DNA from: Mycobacterium dioxanotrophicus
Lineage (GTDB): Bacteria > Actinomycetota > Actinomycetes > Mycobacteriales > Mycobacteriaceae
DNA length: 64,000 bases
Assembly: GCF_002157835.1 (NCBI RefSeq)
Contig: NZ_CP020809.1
Location: 6,882,001 to 6,946,000 of the forward strand
Reading direction: 5' to 3'
Positions within the stretch are counted from its first letter, which is position 1. The number at the start of each line of letters is the position of its first letter. Positions 43,707-52,038 of this stretch are shown piece after piece. Under the pieces are notes generated by a model that saw only the letters and a program-made list of their open reading frames with translations, had not been told where the DNA came from and did not search any database. The position numbers were made by a program, and so were the translations under genes.

Positions 43707-44285
43707 AACCCGCAGACCTCTTGTCAGCAAGGCATGGTGGCCCTCGCGGCACAGGGTTTGGCGGTGTGGGTCGGCCGGGCAAACGGGGTGGCCAGCTCAC
43801 TCGGTGCCGTTGACCGCGTCACCGTGACCAACAGCGGATCATTGGTAAGCGCAACACTGATGCCAACGACGTCACTTCCATGGGTGAAGCACATTGTCCC
43901 CATTGCTATCGCTGCTGCCGTACCCACCACCGCTGACAGCGTCTTGACGCTTCCAATGATGCTTCCAATAGTGTTGGATCCCATAGTGTCTCCCATCGAA
44001 GGTGACAGCCTGCCGATACGCCGGAAGACTGTTGAAGTGACGGGTACCACACTGCACGCGAAACATGATGTACGTCATTAGCTGTCCGACTATCTCGGAT
44101 CAGATTCTCCTCTGGCGACTTTGGGGATTGTATCCGGATTCCTTTGCACGCCAATGAGTCTGATCGCGATCGAGCGAGCCGGCCAGGCTGCTCACGACCA
44201 ATACCAGCACCACAGATGGTCGGTTGGCACGTGCAGCAGTGAGATTCACGCTTGGTCAATCAGTCACCGCAGTGACGATGTCGAT
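43707..44285. other. 579-base gap between the IclR and CoA-ligase genes
   Basis: The two flanking genes converge on this stretch. Apart from one possible small minus-strand gene (43724-43996) I see nothing firm: 43997-44285 has no convincing coding pattern on either strand, no tRNA-like structure that I can recognise and no long inverted repeat. The base composition is visibly less G/C-rich than in the neighbouring genes. It marks the boundary between the 2-oxoacid dehydrogenase operon and the CoA-ligase/flavin cluster. Confidence 0.6.
43724..43996 (-). CDS. Possible small membrane or secreted hypothetical protein
   Basis: A 90-residue frame starting ATG 43996. A stretch VKTLSAVVGTAAAIAMGTMC gives one hydrophobic segment like a signal peptide or membrane anchor, followed by SVALTNDPLLVTVTRS and a polar end with two further Cys (TAKPCAARATMPC). 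It reads like a small exported mycobacterial protein, but there is no strong ribosome-binding site, and the first codons are not GC-biased. Alternative frames on the plus strand also exist. Confidence 0.4.
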   Translation of the reverse strand: MGDTMGSNTIGSIIGSVKTLSAVVGTAAAIAMGTMCFTHGSDVVGISVALTNDPLLVTVTRSTAPSELATPFARPTHTAKPCAARATMPC

Positions 44286-45953
44286 CTAACGCGGCAGCAG
44301 GGTGACAGGAATCTCGCCTGACTGGTATCGCTGCCTGATCAGCTTCTTGTCGTACTTGCCGACGCCGGTGCGAGCGATGGCGCCGACCACGGCCCACCGC
44401 TCTGGCAGCCACCATCGCTGCACGCGCTCCGCAAGCCATGCCTTCAGGTCTTCGACCCGCACGGCAGAGCCGGGGCGCAGGGTCACCAATGCCAGTGGTC
44501 GCTCATCCCAACGGGTGTCAGGTACGCCGACCACGGCGGCTTCAACCACATCGGGATGACCTACCAGAGTGGTTTCAAGGTGAACGGAGCTGATCCATTC
44601 GCCGCCGGACTTGATGACATCTTTAGCACGGTCGGTGAGCGTCAGGTACCCGTCTGCGCTGATGTGTCCGATGTCGCCCGTGTGGAGCCAGGGTTGCCCG
44701 TCCGGGTCGATGGAAAAGCTCTCGGCGTCGACGCCGCCATGGTAGCCACCGGTGATCCAAGGGCCAGACACTTGTACTTCGCCAACTGATCTGCCGTCGC
44801 GGGGCAGAACAGTGCCCGCCTCGTCGACGATGCGTCCTTTGGCGCCGAACAGAAATCGCCCCGCGCTGTTGAGCTTTCGCTGCTGATCGGTAGTGGTCAC
44901 ATCGGCGGGGACATCAGCGATAGTCACAATGGGGCTGGTTTCGGTCATGCCCCACGCTTGGACCAAGGGAACGGCGAATTCATCGCGATACGCGGCGACC
45001 AGGGACGCCGGCACCGCGGCACCCCCGCACAGCACCCGGCGCAACGAGCCGATTCGATGGCCGGGGTTGCGGCGAAGCCACTGCAACATGTCGTTGAAAA
45101 CCGTAGGGACACCGGCAGACAACGTGACACCATAGGTGATGATCATGTCTACGAGGGTGTCGGGCTTGAGGTAGCGGTCCGGCAGTACGAGTGCTGCGCC
45201 GGCCATCAGCGACGCATACGGAACGCCCCACGCGTTGACGTGAAACATCGGGACTATGGGAAGCACCCGGTCACCGGAGGAGATTCCCGCAACGTTGGCC
45301 GTGCAGACGGCAAGGGCGTGCAGATAGACAGACCGATGACTGTAGACCACGCCTTTGGGATCCCCGGTGGTTCCGCTGGTGTAGCACATCGCCGCTGCGC
45401 TGTGTTCGTCGAGCACTGGCCACGCGAACGTGGTCGGTTGACTGTTCACGAGTTGCTCATAGGCGATCACGTTGGGCACCAGACGTGATACCTCGGCCAG
45501 CTGAGCGTCGGTCGGGTCACCGGCGATTACCAGCGCCGCCAGCTCCGGCATCAGCGGCAACGCTGGAAGCAACGTGTCGAGCAAACTGGCGTCAACGATG
45601 ATGATCTTGTCCCCGGCATGGGACGCGATATGGCCGAGTTGCTCAGGCGTGAGCCGAATGTTGAGTGTGTGCAGGATCGCGCCAGAACATGGCACGGCGA
45701 GGTAGGCCTCGAGGTGCCGCTGGTTATTCCACATGAAGGTCGCAACCCGGTCACCGGCCTCGATTCCGAACCCCGCCAATCCGTTGGCCAGTTGAGCTGC
45801 GCGCGTGGCGATCTCAGAGAATGTGGCGGCTTGTACGACGGCGTTGGCACCTGCATAGGTGAGGACCTCTGAATCACCGAAGGTGCCGTCGATTCCGTCT
45901 AGGAGCGCGGTGAGCGTCAGCGGTACGTTCTGCATGGTGGCGCGGATGTCCAT
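44286..45953 (-). CDS. Acyl-CoA synthetase (FadD-type, AMP-forming)
   Basis: A 555-residue ANL-family ligase. ATP motif [20 protein letters not shown] near residue 190, [15 protein letters not shown] near 335, [20 protein letters not shown] and [19 protein letters not shown], and the C-terminal catalytic Lys in [12 protein letters not shown]. Activates a medium/long-chain or aromatic acid as its CoA ester. It is the last gene of the minus-strand cluster, 47 bases after the RibBA-like gene. The acid is unknown; a product of the flavin monooxygenase in the cluster is a reasonable guess. Confidence 0.88.
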   Translation of the reverse strand: MDIRATMQNVPLTLTALLDGIDGTFGDSEVLTYAGANAVVQAATFSEIATRAAQLANGLAGFGIEAGDRVATFMWNNQRHLEAYLAVPCSGAILHTLNIRLTPEQLGHIASHAGDKIIIVDASLLDTLLPALPLMPELAALVIAGDPTDAQLAEVSRLVPNVIAYEQLVNSQPTTFAWPVLDEHSAAAMCYTSGTTGDPKGVVYSHRSVYLHALAVCTANVAGISSGDRVLPIVPMFHVNAWGVPYASLMAGAALVLPDRYLKPDTLVDMIITYGVTLSAGVPTVFNDMLQWLRRNPGHRIGSLRRVLCGGAAVPASLVAAYRDEFAVPLVQAWGMTETSPIVTIADVPADVTTTDQQRKLNSAGRFLFGAKGRIVDEAGTVLPRDGRSVGEVQVSGPWITGGYHGGVDAESFSIDPDGQPWLHTGDIGHISADGYLTLTDRAKDVIKSGGEWISSVHLETTLVGHPDVVEAAVVGVPDTRWDERPLALVTLRPGSAVRVEDLKAWLAERVQRWWLPERWAVVGAIARTGVGKYDKKLIRQRYQSGEIPVTLLPR

Positions 45954-46000
45954 GGATGTGGTCTCTCCGATCGTCTGTTGCGCTCAGGAGGCGGGAGGTG

Positions 46001-47113
46001 TCAGGGGGCAGCGGCGGAGAGCGTGCACGGCTGCGAGGTCGCGGCAGGGCCAGAGACGACCAGGTCGCACAGTGATGTCATCTGCATGCTCCGCGCGAAG
46101 TCGGCCAAAGTCACTGTCGTGAAACCAAGCTCGACCAGCATCGCGGTGATGCAACCTGTGACCAACTCTGGCTGCGGCACCGAGAACCGCGGCGCTGAGG
46201 TGATCGGTGGCCGCAGGTACACGATGACTCCGCCGTGTGCAGCGATGCGCTCGCGGCACCTGTCAAATTCGACTCTGCATCCGCAGCGAGAGGCGCGGAG
46301 TGGGTCACGGTGGACACATTCTGTGACGACATACACGAGCGAATCGACAGCAGGTGCGGAGGTGCCGATGAACACCGTATGCCGAGCGCCCGTCAGCTGG
46401 TCTTCAAAGTCGACTGCTCTGATTCGGACGCCCGGCCTCTCGAGCCGATTCTGGACCAGCATCACCCGTTTACGACGTCCATCTCCATGGAAAAGTCGGT
46501 GGTGGACGACACTGTCGATGTGCACCATCGGCAAGTGATGCTTCTGAGCGAACGCACTGAGTTCCGGTTCCTGCAGCAGTTCACCGTCGTCCCCAAGTAG
46601 GACAGCAGTCAGTCCTACAGGCGAAAGCCCGGCTATATCACAAAGATCCACCGCCGCTTCTGCACTCCCCCGGCGCTTGAGAACCCCGCTGCCTGCGACC
46701 TTTACTGGGAGAAGATGACCGGGTCGCACCAAATCACTGGGTCGGGAGCTGTCGCTTGCCAGAACGCGCGCAGTGCGGGCGCGGTCGATCGCGCTGATGC
46801 CGGTGCCGATCCCGGAGGCGGCGTCCACTGCGACCGCAAACGTGGGCGCGTCAACGTCTGAATCATCATCACGGGCCATGGTCGGCAGATCCAGTTCGGC
46901 TGCTCGACGCGCGGGCAGCGCAGCACAAACCAGCCCGGAGGTGAACCTCACCAGCCATGCCGTCCAGTGCGGCGTGGCATGGGCAGCCGCGAGCACTACA
47001 TCGGCCACGCTCAGGTCGTCAGCGCCGTGGACAACCAGAACCGGAGTCCCAGCGCGCAGAGCCTCAGCGGCTCGCTCGATCGCCGGCCGAGACGCACAGC
47101 TGTGCACCGTCAT
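46001..47113 (-). CDS. Degenerate RibBA homologue (DHBP synthase/GTP cyclohydrolase II-like), probably not catalytic
   Basis: A 370-residue protein with the RibB fold first (WLVRFTSGLVCAALPARRAA; SGIGTGISAIDRARTARVLA; LVRPGHLLPVKVAGSGVLKR) and a RibA-like half after about residue 200 (YVVTECVHRDPLRASRCGCR; GGVIVYLRPP). Key residues are lost: the acidic loop EDRENEGD of RibB is ADDLSVAD here, the catalytic His in GHTEA is Ser (RGSAEAAVD), and the RibA loop QEGRGIGL after VVYLR is replaced by PPITSAP. The three zinc Cys (EC, RCGC) of RibA remain. It overlaps the flavin reductase stop by ATGA, so it is made with it. Either a flavin-binding or regulatory descendant of RibBA, or an enzyme with changed chemistry. 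Confidence 0.8.
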   Translation of the reverse strand: MTVHSCASRPAIERAAEALRAGTPVLVVHGADDLSVADVVLAAAHATPHWTAWLVRFTSGLVCAALPARRAAELDLPTMARDDDSDVDAPTFAVAVDAASGIGTGISAIDRARTARVLASDSSRPSDLVRPGHLLPVKVAGSGVLKRRGSAEAAVDLCDIAGLSPVGLTAVLLGDDGELLQEPELSAFAQKHHLPMVHIDSVVHHRLFHGDGRRKRVMLVQNRLERPGVRIRAVDFEDQLTGARHTVFIGTSAPAVDSLVYVVTECVHRDPLRASRCGCRVEFDRCRERIAAHGGVIVYLRPPITSAPRFSVPQPELVTGCITAMLVELGFTTVTLADFARSMQMTSLCDLVVSGPAATSQPCTLSAAAP

Positions 47114-47631
47114 GAGTCGTGTCCGACTGTGAGCGTTCGAAATCGGCTGTCGTGAAAGATAAGCGGCGACGCGTCGATGTTCGCCGCGGCGGCCTTGACG
47201 TGGAGAAGGACCACATCGTGGTCGCCTGCCGAGATGGACGTCGAAATCTCGCAGTCGAGCTGCGCCGCCGCGTCCGACAGCAGCACCGCGTCGGAGTCGG
47301 TGGCGAACCACGACACGCCGGCAAATCGATCCACATTCTTGGCCGCGATCTGACGGCATGCGGCTTCATGCCGCGATGCCAGGACAGAGACCCCCAGGTG
47401 GCTTCCATCGGCCAGCTGCGGCCAGGTCGTCGAAGTGTGCTGCACGCAGATCGACACCAACGCCGGATCGATGGATACCGGCGTGAACGAGGTCGCAACA
47501 ATCCCGACCGGTTTTCCGTCGCGCAGTGCGCACACCGCCGCGACGCCTGTCGGAAAACGACCGTAGAGTGTGCGTAGTTTCGACCCATCTTGGTCAGCGT
47601 TCCCAGAAGAAACGGGATCGAGGGTAATCAT
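47110..47631 (-). CDS. Flavin reductase (FMN_red, HpaC-like)
   Basis: A 173-residue NAD(P)H:flavin oxidoreductase. Marks: LYGRFPTGVAAVCALRDGKP, VGIVATSFTPVSIDPALVSI (flavin site), GVSVLASRHEAACRQIAAK and AGDHDVVLLHVKAAA. Such proteins supply free reduced FMN or FAD to a separate monooxygenase. GGAG lies eight bases before ATG 47631. The natural partner is the luciferase-like monooxygenase encoded at the head of the same cluster (52035-53234). Confidence 0.88.
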   Translation of the reverse strand: MITLDPVSSGNADQDGSKLRTLYGRFPTGVAAVCALRDGKPVGIVATSFTPVSIDPALVSICVQHTSTTWPQLADGSHLGVSVLASRHEAACRQIAAKNVDRFAGVSWFATDSDAVLLSDAAAQLDCEISTSISAGDHDVVLLHVKAAAANIDASPLIFHDSRFRTLTVGHDS

Positions 47632-47656
47632 CGCTTGCACTCCGTTCTCGTGAATG

Positions 47657-48412
47657 TCACGCGCCTCGGGCCCGGGCGTAGTCGGCAATAAGTGATGTGA
47701 CCGCATCGAGGCAGGCTGCCCCGATCCGCTCCGAGGCGCCTTCTGGATCGCCGAGAACGCCATTGGGTGAGACTGCTCCGATTCCGTCTTGAAATGCCCG
47801 ATCGAGTAGCTGCTGGTCCACCCTGCCGGTGTAGCCGCGGGAGAGCCGATCGAGGCGAACTTTCTGTGGGTGAAGTTCGAGCATCACCGACGTTTCCGCG
47901 ATGTCAGCGTGCCCTCCCACGTTGGCGCCCAAGAATGCCACGATTTCCGCCGCCCGTCGCCACGCGTTCAAGATGGCCTCCGTATCGGAGAAGACGATGA
48001 CTGTCAGCGGTGCGAGTGCCTCCGCAAGCCGCACCTCGAAGTCACGCATCACGGGATGGTTCCCGATATGCCCGGAGAACATGACGATTCGTTCGAAGCC
48101 ATCTTTGGCGAGGTGACGACAGTAGTCTTCACAGACCGATTCCAGCGTGGACGCGCGAAGCGACAGAGTGCCGGTGAATCCGAGATGGTGCGGCGAATAC
48201 CCCACCCGCACTGTCGGCAGAACCAGCGCACCCCCTAGATGGCGCGCGACCCGCACCGCGAGCGCGTCAGCATGATCGGCGTCCATCGACAGCGGCAGGT
48301 GCCCACCGTGCTGCTCGACCGCTCCCAACGGCAGGATTGCTGTGCGCGCGCCTTCTGAGATCGCTACGTCGATCTCAGCGCTTGTCATGAACTCGATCCG
48401 GACCTCGTTCAT
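47657..48412 (-). CDS. Creatininase-family amidohydrolase
   Basis: A 251-residue metal-dependent hydrolase. Metal ligands are seen in LGAVEQHGGHLPLSMDADHA (Glu, His, Asp) and in GHIGNHP (usual GHGGN), then GGHADIAETSVMLEL (usual HAGxxETS). Relatives open creatinine, remove a peptide tail (MftE) or deformylate the archaeal flavin intermediate FAPy (ArfB). The neighbours here are a flavin reductase and a RibBA-like protein, which makes an amide or formamide of a flavin- or pyrimidine-like compound worth considering. Twenty-five bases before the flavin reductase start on the same strand. Confidence 0.85.
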   Translation of the reverse strand: MNEVRIEFMTSAEIDVAISEGARTAILPLGAVEQHGGHLPLSMDADHADALAVRVARHLGGALVLPTVRVGYSPHHLGFTGTLSLRASTLESVCEDYCRHLAKDGFERIVMFSGHIGNHPVMRDFEVRLAEALAPLTVIVFSDTEAILNAWRRAAEIVAFLGANVGGHADIAETSVMLELHPQKVRLDRLSRGYTGRVDQQLLDRAFQDGIGAVSPNGVLGDPEGASERIGAACLDAVTSLIADYARARGA

Positions 48413-48420
48413 CGACTCAC

Positions 48421-50328
48421 CTACTTCAGGTTGCCGCCGGCGAACCGCGCCTGGCGGGCGATCTCCCCCTGCTCCCCGGCGTCGTACATCTCGGCGACCA
48501 GGTCACTGAACGACCCGAGAATCGCGGAGCGTCGTATGGTGCCCTTGAGCGTCAACTCGCCGTCTGCGGCCGAGAGCGGCCTTGGCAATATGCGGAACTT
48601 CTTCAATTGCAAGGGCCGTGAGAGTTCGGAATTGACTTCGTTGATCCATGTGGCAAGCGCGGCATCTCGGTCGACCGTGGGCATCGCGCGCGCCGCCTCA
48701 CTCACGCCGACCAGCACAGTCAGATACTTGCGTCCTTCACCGACGACAATCGCGTCATCGATGAGCGGACTGGCCTTGAGACGGAGCTCGATCGGCTGAG
48801 GGCTAACGGTTTTTCCTCCGCTGGTCTTGAGGACATCTTTGATCCTGCCGATGATCCGCACCTCCCCAGCGGGATCCATCTCCACCAGGTCGCCGGTGCG
48901 ATACCAACCGTGGTCCATCGCAGCGGCAGTCGCCGCCGGGTCGTTGAGGTAACCACCGAAGAGGCAGGGGCTGCGCAACTGCAGCTCACCGTCTCCAGAT
49001 ACGCGCACCTCCCACCGTGGGTCGGGCATCGATTTCCCGATCGTTCCGGGCGGCGGGAACGCCCGATCCCACTGGGCCAGAACCGATCCGCAAGTTTCCG
49101 TCGTTCCGAAGAGCTCACGAAGGTCAAGGCCCCACATCTGCCACAACGCTATTACATCGGGAGACATGCTGCCCGAAGCAGTCCAGGCGACCCTGATGCG
49201 GTCCATGCCAACCTTTGCACGCAGGGGAATGAACACCCGACGGAGGCAGACGTTGTACAGATAGTTGAAATGCCACGGGACATCACGATTTCCCCAACGC
49301 ATCTCGCTTACTCTGCGAGCGATCCGCATCGCTATCGCGTACCGCAACCGAAAGGCGGTGCCAGACTCTGAGAGCTGCTGTAACACCTCGCCCGCCAATT
49401 TCTCGTGCATCCGCGGTGGCCACAGGACCGCTGTCGGTCGTACGCCGACAAGCGCGTCCACACGTTGATCCATGGTGCAGTAAGTGATGACGAGGCGAGT
49501 CATGATCGGGGTGAATACGCCGATCAGCGCGGGTGCAACGTGTGAGAGGCCAAGGAAGGCGACGAGATCGTGCCTGACCCTGCCGACCTGCGGGTAAGAC
49601 ATGGCGAAGGCGAGCACCGAGTACTGCAGGGTGCGGTGGGTGTGAATCACGCCTTTCGGCGCACCGGTAGATCCCGACGTGTAGAACAAAGCGGCCGGCT
49701 GGTCGATGTCGCCCGCCTCAACCAGCGCCGCAAACCGCTCGGGTTCGGTCGCCCCGCGGGATCGACCGCGACGGCGCAGTTCCCCCCAGTGCACGCTGCA
49801 CACAGACTCCGCCAGGCCATGCGGTGTGGTGTCGAACCCGATCGCCGCGCGCAATCGCGGCAGCTCGCCTGCCACGGCGGCAACTTTCGCGACAGCTCCC
49901 GTGTTCTCCGCGAAAACGACCCTAGCCTCTGAACTCTCCAGTGCCTGCTTGACTTCGGCGACCGAGCTCGTGGGATACACCCCTACGGGGACACCACCGA
50001 GACTGAGTATGGCCAGTGCGGCCACGACCCACTCGTGGCGAGTAGACGACACGATGGCCACCCGGTCGCCTGGCGCGACACCGAGATCATGCAAACCGAG
50101 GGCAGCCTCCCGGACCTGCTGGAGATATTCGCTCCACGTGGTCGGGCGGGCTACCCCGTTCTCCCAGCTGCAATACGCGATCACGTCCGGTTCCCGCTCG
50201 GCGCGGTCACAGAGCATCTGAGCGAAAGTTCGATTCACGGCTTCGAACTGCGTCAGCGTGTCAAGCACCGGCACCTCCTTCCGTGTCGTCGACGACGAGG
50301 CCGCTGCATGTGTGTTGTGCATGTTCAT
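48421..50328 (-). CDS. Long-chain-type acyl-CoA synthetase (FadD, AMP-forming)
   Basis: A 635-residue ANL ligase with FadD15/bubblegum-like layout. ATP-binding LFYTSGSTGAPKGVIHTHRT near residue 215, FGTTETCGSVLAQ near 410, WYRTGDLVEMDPAGEVRIIG and RIKDVLKTSGGKTVSPQPIE, and C-terminal Lys in GELTLKGTIRRSAILG. Activates a carboxylic acid as CoA ester for beta-oxidation by the two hydratases encoded just upstream. GGTGC precedes MNMHNTH but the start could be at the later ATG-like codons; the frame is full length. Confidence 0.88.
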   Translation of the reverse strand: MNMHNTHAAASSSTTRKEVPVLDTLTQFEAVNRTFAQMLCDRAEREPDVIAYCSWENGVARPTTWSEYLQQVREAALGLHDLGVAPGDRVAIVSSTRHEWVVAALAILSLGGVPVGVYPTSSVAEVKQALESSEARVVFAENTGAVAKVAAVAGELPRLRAAIGFDTTPHGLAESVCSVHWGELRRRGRSRGATEPERFAALVEAGDIDQPAALFYTSGSTGAPKGVIHTHRTLQYSVLAFAMSYPQVGRVRHDLVAFLGLSHVAPALIGVFTPIMTRLVITYCTMDQRVDALVGVRPTAVLWPPRMHEKLAGEVLQQLSESGTAFRLRYAIAMRIARRVSEMRWGNRDVPWHFNYLYNVCLRRVFIPLRAKVGMDRIRVAWTASGSMSPDVIALWQMWGLDLRELFGTTETCGSVLAQWDRAFPPPGTIGKSMPDPRWEVRVSGDGELQLRSPCLFGGYLNDPAATAAAMDHGWYRTGDLVEMDPAGEVRIIGRIKDVLKTSGGKTVSPQPIELRLKASPLIDDAIVVGEGRKYLTVLVGVSEAARAMPTVDRDAALATWINEVNSELSRPLQLKKFRILPRPLSAADGELTLKGTIRRSAILGSFSDLVAEMYDAGEQGEIARQARFAGGNLK

Positions 50329-50343
50329 AGTCAGCCCAGTTCT

Positions 50344-51171
50344 TCAGCCGAGTCGTAGCGCCCGGTCGGATAACTGCGCCGTGGTTGCGGGAGCCCTTCG
50401 GCCACTCCACCGTTGCCGCAACTCTCGTGCTACCGGGTCGTTGAAATAGTCGGCAGCTGCCTTCAGCGTGCGTTGCAGTGACGCCTCATCGCGCATGTCG
50501 TCCGGATCGTTGACGCTGCTCTTCAACGCACCATAGAGCACCGGAGCCTTCGAGCCGGCGGCGCGCGCCATCGCGATGGCTGCGGGGATCAGCTCCTTGG
50601 AATCAGTGACGAGTTCGTCGACCAAGCCGATGTCGAGAGCGTGCTGCGCGTCGAAGAGCTCACCTGACAGAATGATTCGCCGGGCGACGCGCACACCGAG
50701 CACGCGGTTGGCCCGTTGGATTCCTTTGTCCGCCGGCAGCAGTCCGTGATTGATCTCCGGAAACCCGAACCGTGCCGAGTTCAGTGCCAGCACACTGTCC
50801 GAAAAGAGCGCAACCTCCATACCGCCACCAACACAGTGCCCATTGATCGCGCTGACCACTGGCCGACGGTAGCGGTCCATCGCCACGAGTAGTGCGTGGA
50901 ACTCCCGCATGCGGGTCTCGATCTCGCCGACGAGCGCGCCCTCTAGCTCCTTGATGTCCCCTCCAGCGCTGAAGAATCGCCCCCCCTTACCAGTGAGCAC
51001 GATCGGTGGTGCGTCTGGCCTGGCGCGGAGCTGTTCGAACAGCCTGGCGAGATCGTGGATGAGCTGGCGGTTCATCGCATTTGCCGGTGGCCTGTCCAAC
51101 GCGACGACCAGAACGCCATCGTGGTCAGCAGTGTCGAGAGTGGCGGCCTGGCCGGGCGCGGGTGCACTCAT
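50344..51171 (-). CDS. Enoyl-CoA hydratase/isomerase family protein (crotonase fold)
   Basis: A 275-residue crotonase. The oxyanion-hole segments are FFSAGGDIKELEGAL near residue 66 and AINGHCVGGGMEVALFSDSV near 107; PEINHGLLPADKGIQRANRV near 138 holds the Glu region. A C-terminal tail with RWSGRRAPATTAQLSDRA follows. Hydrates or isomerises an unsaturated CoA ester. Stands between a second crotonase gene and the FadD gene with gaps of 3 and 15 bases, all on the same strand, so one transcript. Confidence 0.87.
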   Translation of the reverse strand: MSAPAPGQAATLDTADHDGVLVVALDRPPANAMNRQLIHDLARLFEQLRARPDAPPIVLTGKGGRFFSAGGDIKELEGALVGEIETRMREFHALLVAMDRYRRPVVSAINGHCVGGGMEVALFSDSVLALNSARFGFPEINHGLLPADKGIQRANRVLGVRVARRIILSGELFDAQHALDIGLVDELVTDSKELIPAAIAMARAAGSKAPVLYGALKSSVNDPDDMRDEASLQRTLKAAADYFNDPVARELRQRWSGRRAPATTAQLSDRALRLG

Positions 51172-51174
51172 AGG

Positions 51175-52038
51175 TCACCTGGCTGCGTTCGCCGGCTGCG
51201 GTCCCAGGACAGAGCGCCCTTCGCCGCGTGCGGACGGAAACTCCGGCGGACGGCCGTCGCGGAAGGCCTGCCGGGCCTCGAAGTAGTCTGCGCTCGCGAA
51301 GCCGATGACCTCCAAAGCCGCGGAAAGTTCATGCTGTGGGACGGCATTGGTGAGCCAGCCGGTGTTCAGGGACCGCTTCGTCCAGCGGATCGCCTGCTGC
51401 GAGCCCTGCGCAAGTTCGTCGGCGATCTCGAGGGCGCGATCCAGCACACTCTCCCTCGGTACGGCGAGACTCACCAAGCCGATTCGTTCAGCCTCGACGC
51501 CGGTCATACTTGCCGAAGTCAGCTGGTAATACTTTGTTTTCGCCATTCCCACGAGCAACGGCCAGATGAGCGAGGAATGGTCGCCGGCGACCACACCGAC
51601 ACGGGTGTGCCCGTCTCGAAGCAAGGCATCCTCGGCAGCAACGCTGATGTCGGCCAAAAGCGCCATCGACAAACCCCAGCCAACCGCGGGGCCGTTGATC
51701 GCCGAGATGAGCGGCTTGTCCATGTTGAGAATGGCCGTAATCCGCTTGCGCTCGCCCTCCATGAGCGCCACCGCTTCGTCCAGCGTCGGCTCTGGCTGGC
51801 GTACATCCATGCCCGTGCAGAAACCACGGCCTGCGCCGGTGATGACAGCAACCCGTGTTTCCGGGTCCCGGTCGACGTCCACCCAGATGTCCGACAGATG
51901 ATCGAACATCGGCATCGTCAAGGCATTGAGCCGGTCGGGTCTGTTGATCGTGATGAGCAGAACACCGTTGGGCCTGCGCTCGATCATGACTTCCTCGGGG
52001 TAGCGGCTGAAGATGTCGTCAGCGGCCAATTTGCTCAT
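51175..52038 (-). CDS. Enoyl-CoA hydratase/isomerase family protein (second crotonase)
   Basis: A 287-residue crotonase differing clearly from the next one, so not a recent duplicate. Marks: GFCTGMDVRQPEPTLDEAVA, AINGPAVGWGLSMALLADIS, and HTRVGVVAGDHSSLIWPLLV, where GDHS replaces the Glu-containing GGxx found in true hydratases, so the chemistry may be isomerase, decarboxylase or a ring-opening hydrolase rather than hydration. Its start overlaps the stop of the monooxygenase gene by ATGA. Confidence 0.87.
   Translation of the reverse strand: MSKLAADDIFSRYPEEVMIERRPNGVLLITINRPDRLNALTMPMFDHLSDIWVDVDRDPETRVAVITGAGRGFCTGMDVRQPEPTLDEAVALMEGERKRITAILNMDKPLISAINGPAVGWGLSMALLADISVAAEDALLRDGHTRVGVVAGDHSSLIWPLLVGMAKTKYYQLTSASMTGVEAERIGLVSLAVPRESVLDRALEIADELAQGSQQAIRWTKRSLNTGWLTNAVPQHELSAALEVIGFASADYFEARQAFRDGRPPEFPSARGEGRSVLGPQPANAAR

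Noticed and set aside
44121..44321. Plus-strand 66-codon frame next to the CoA-ligase gene
   Set aside because: Runs into the end of the ligase on the other strand, has no ribosome-binding site and no coding-like third-position bias.
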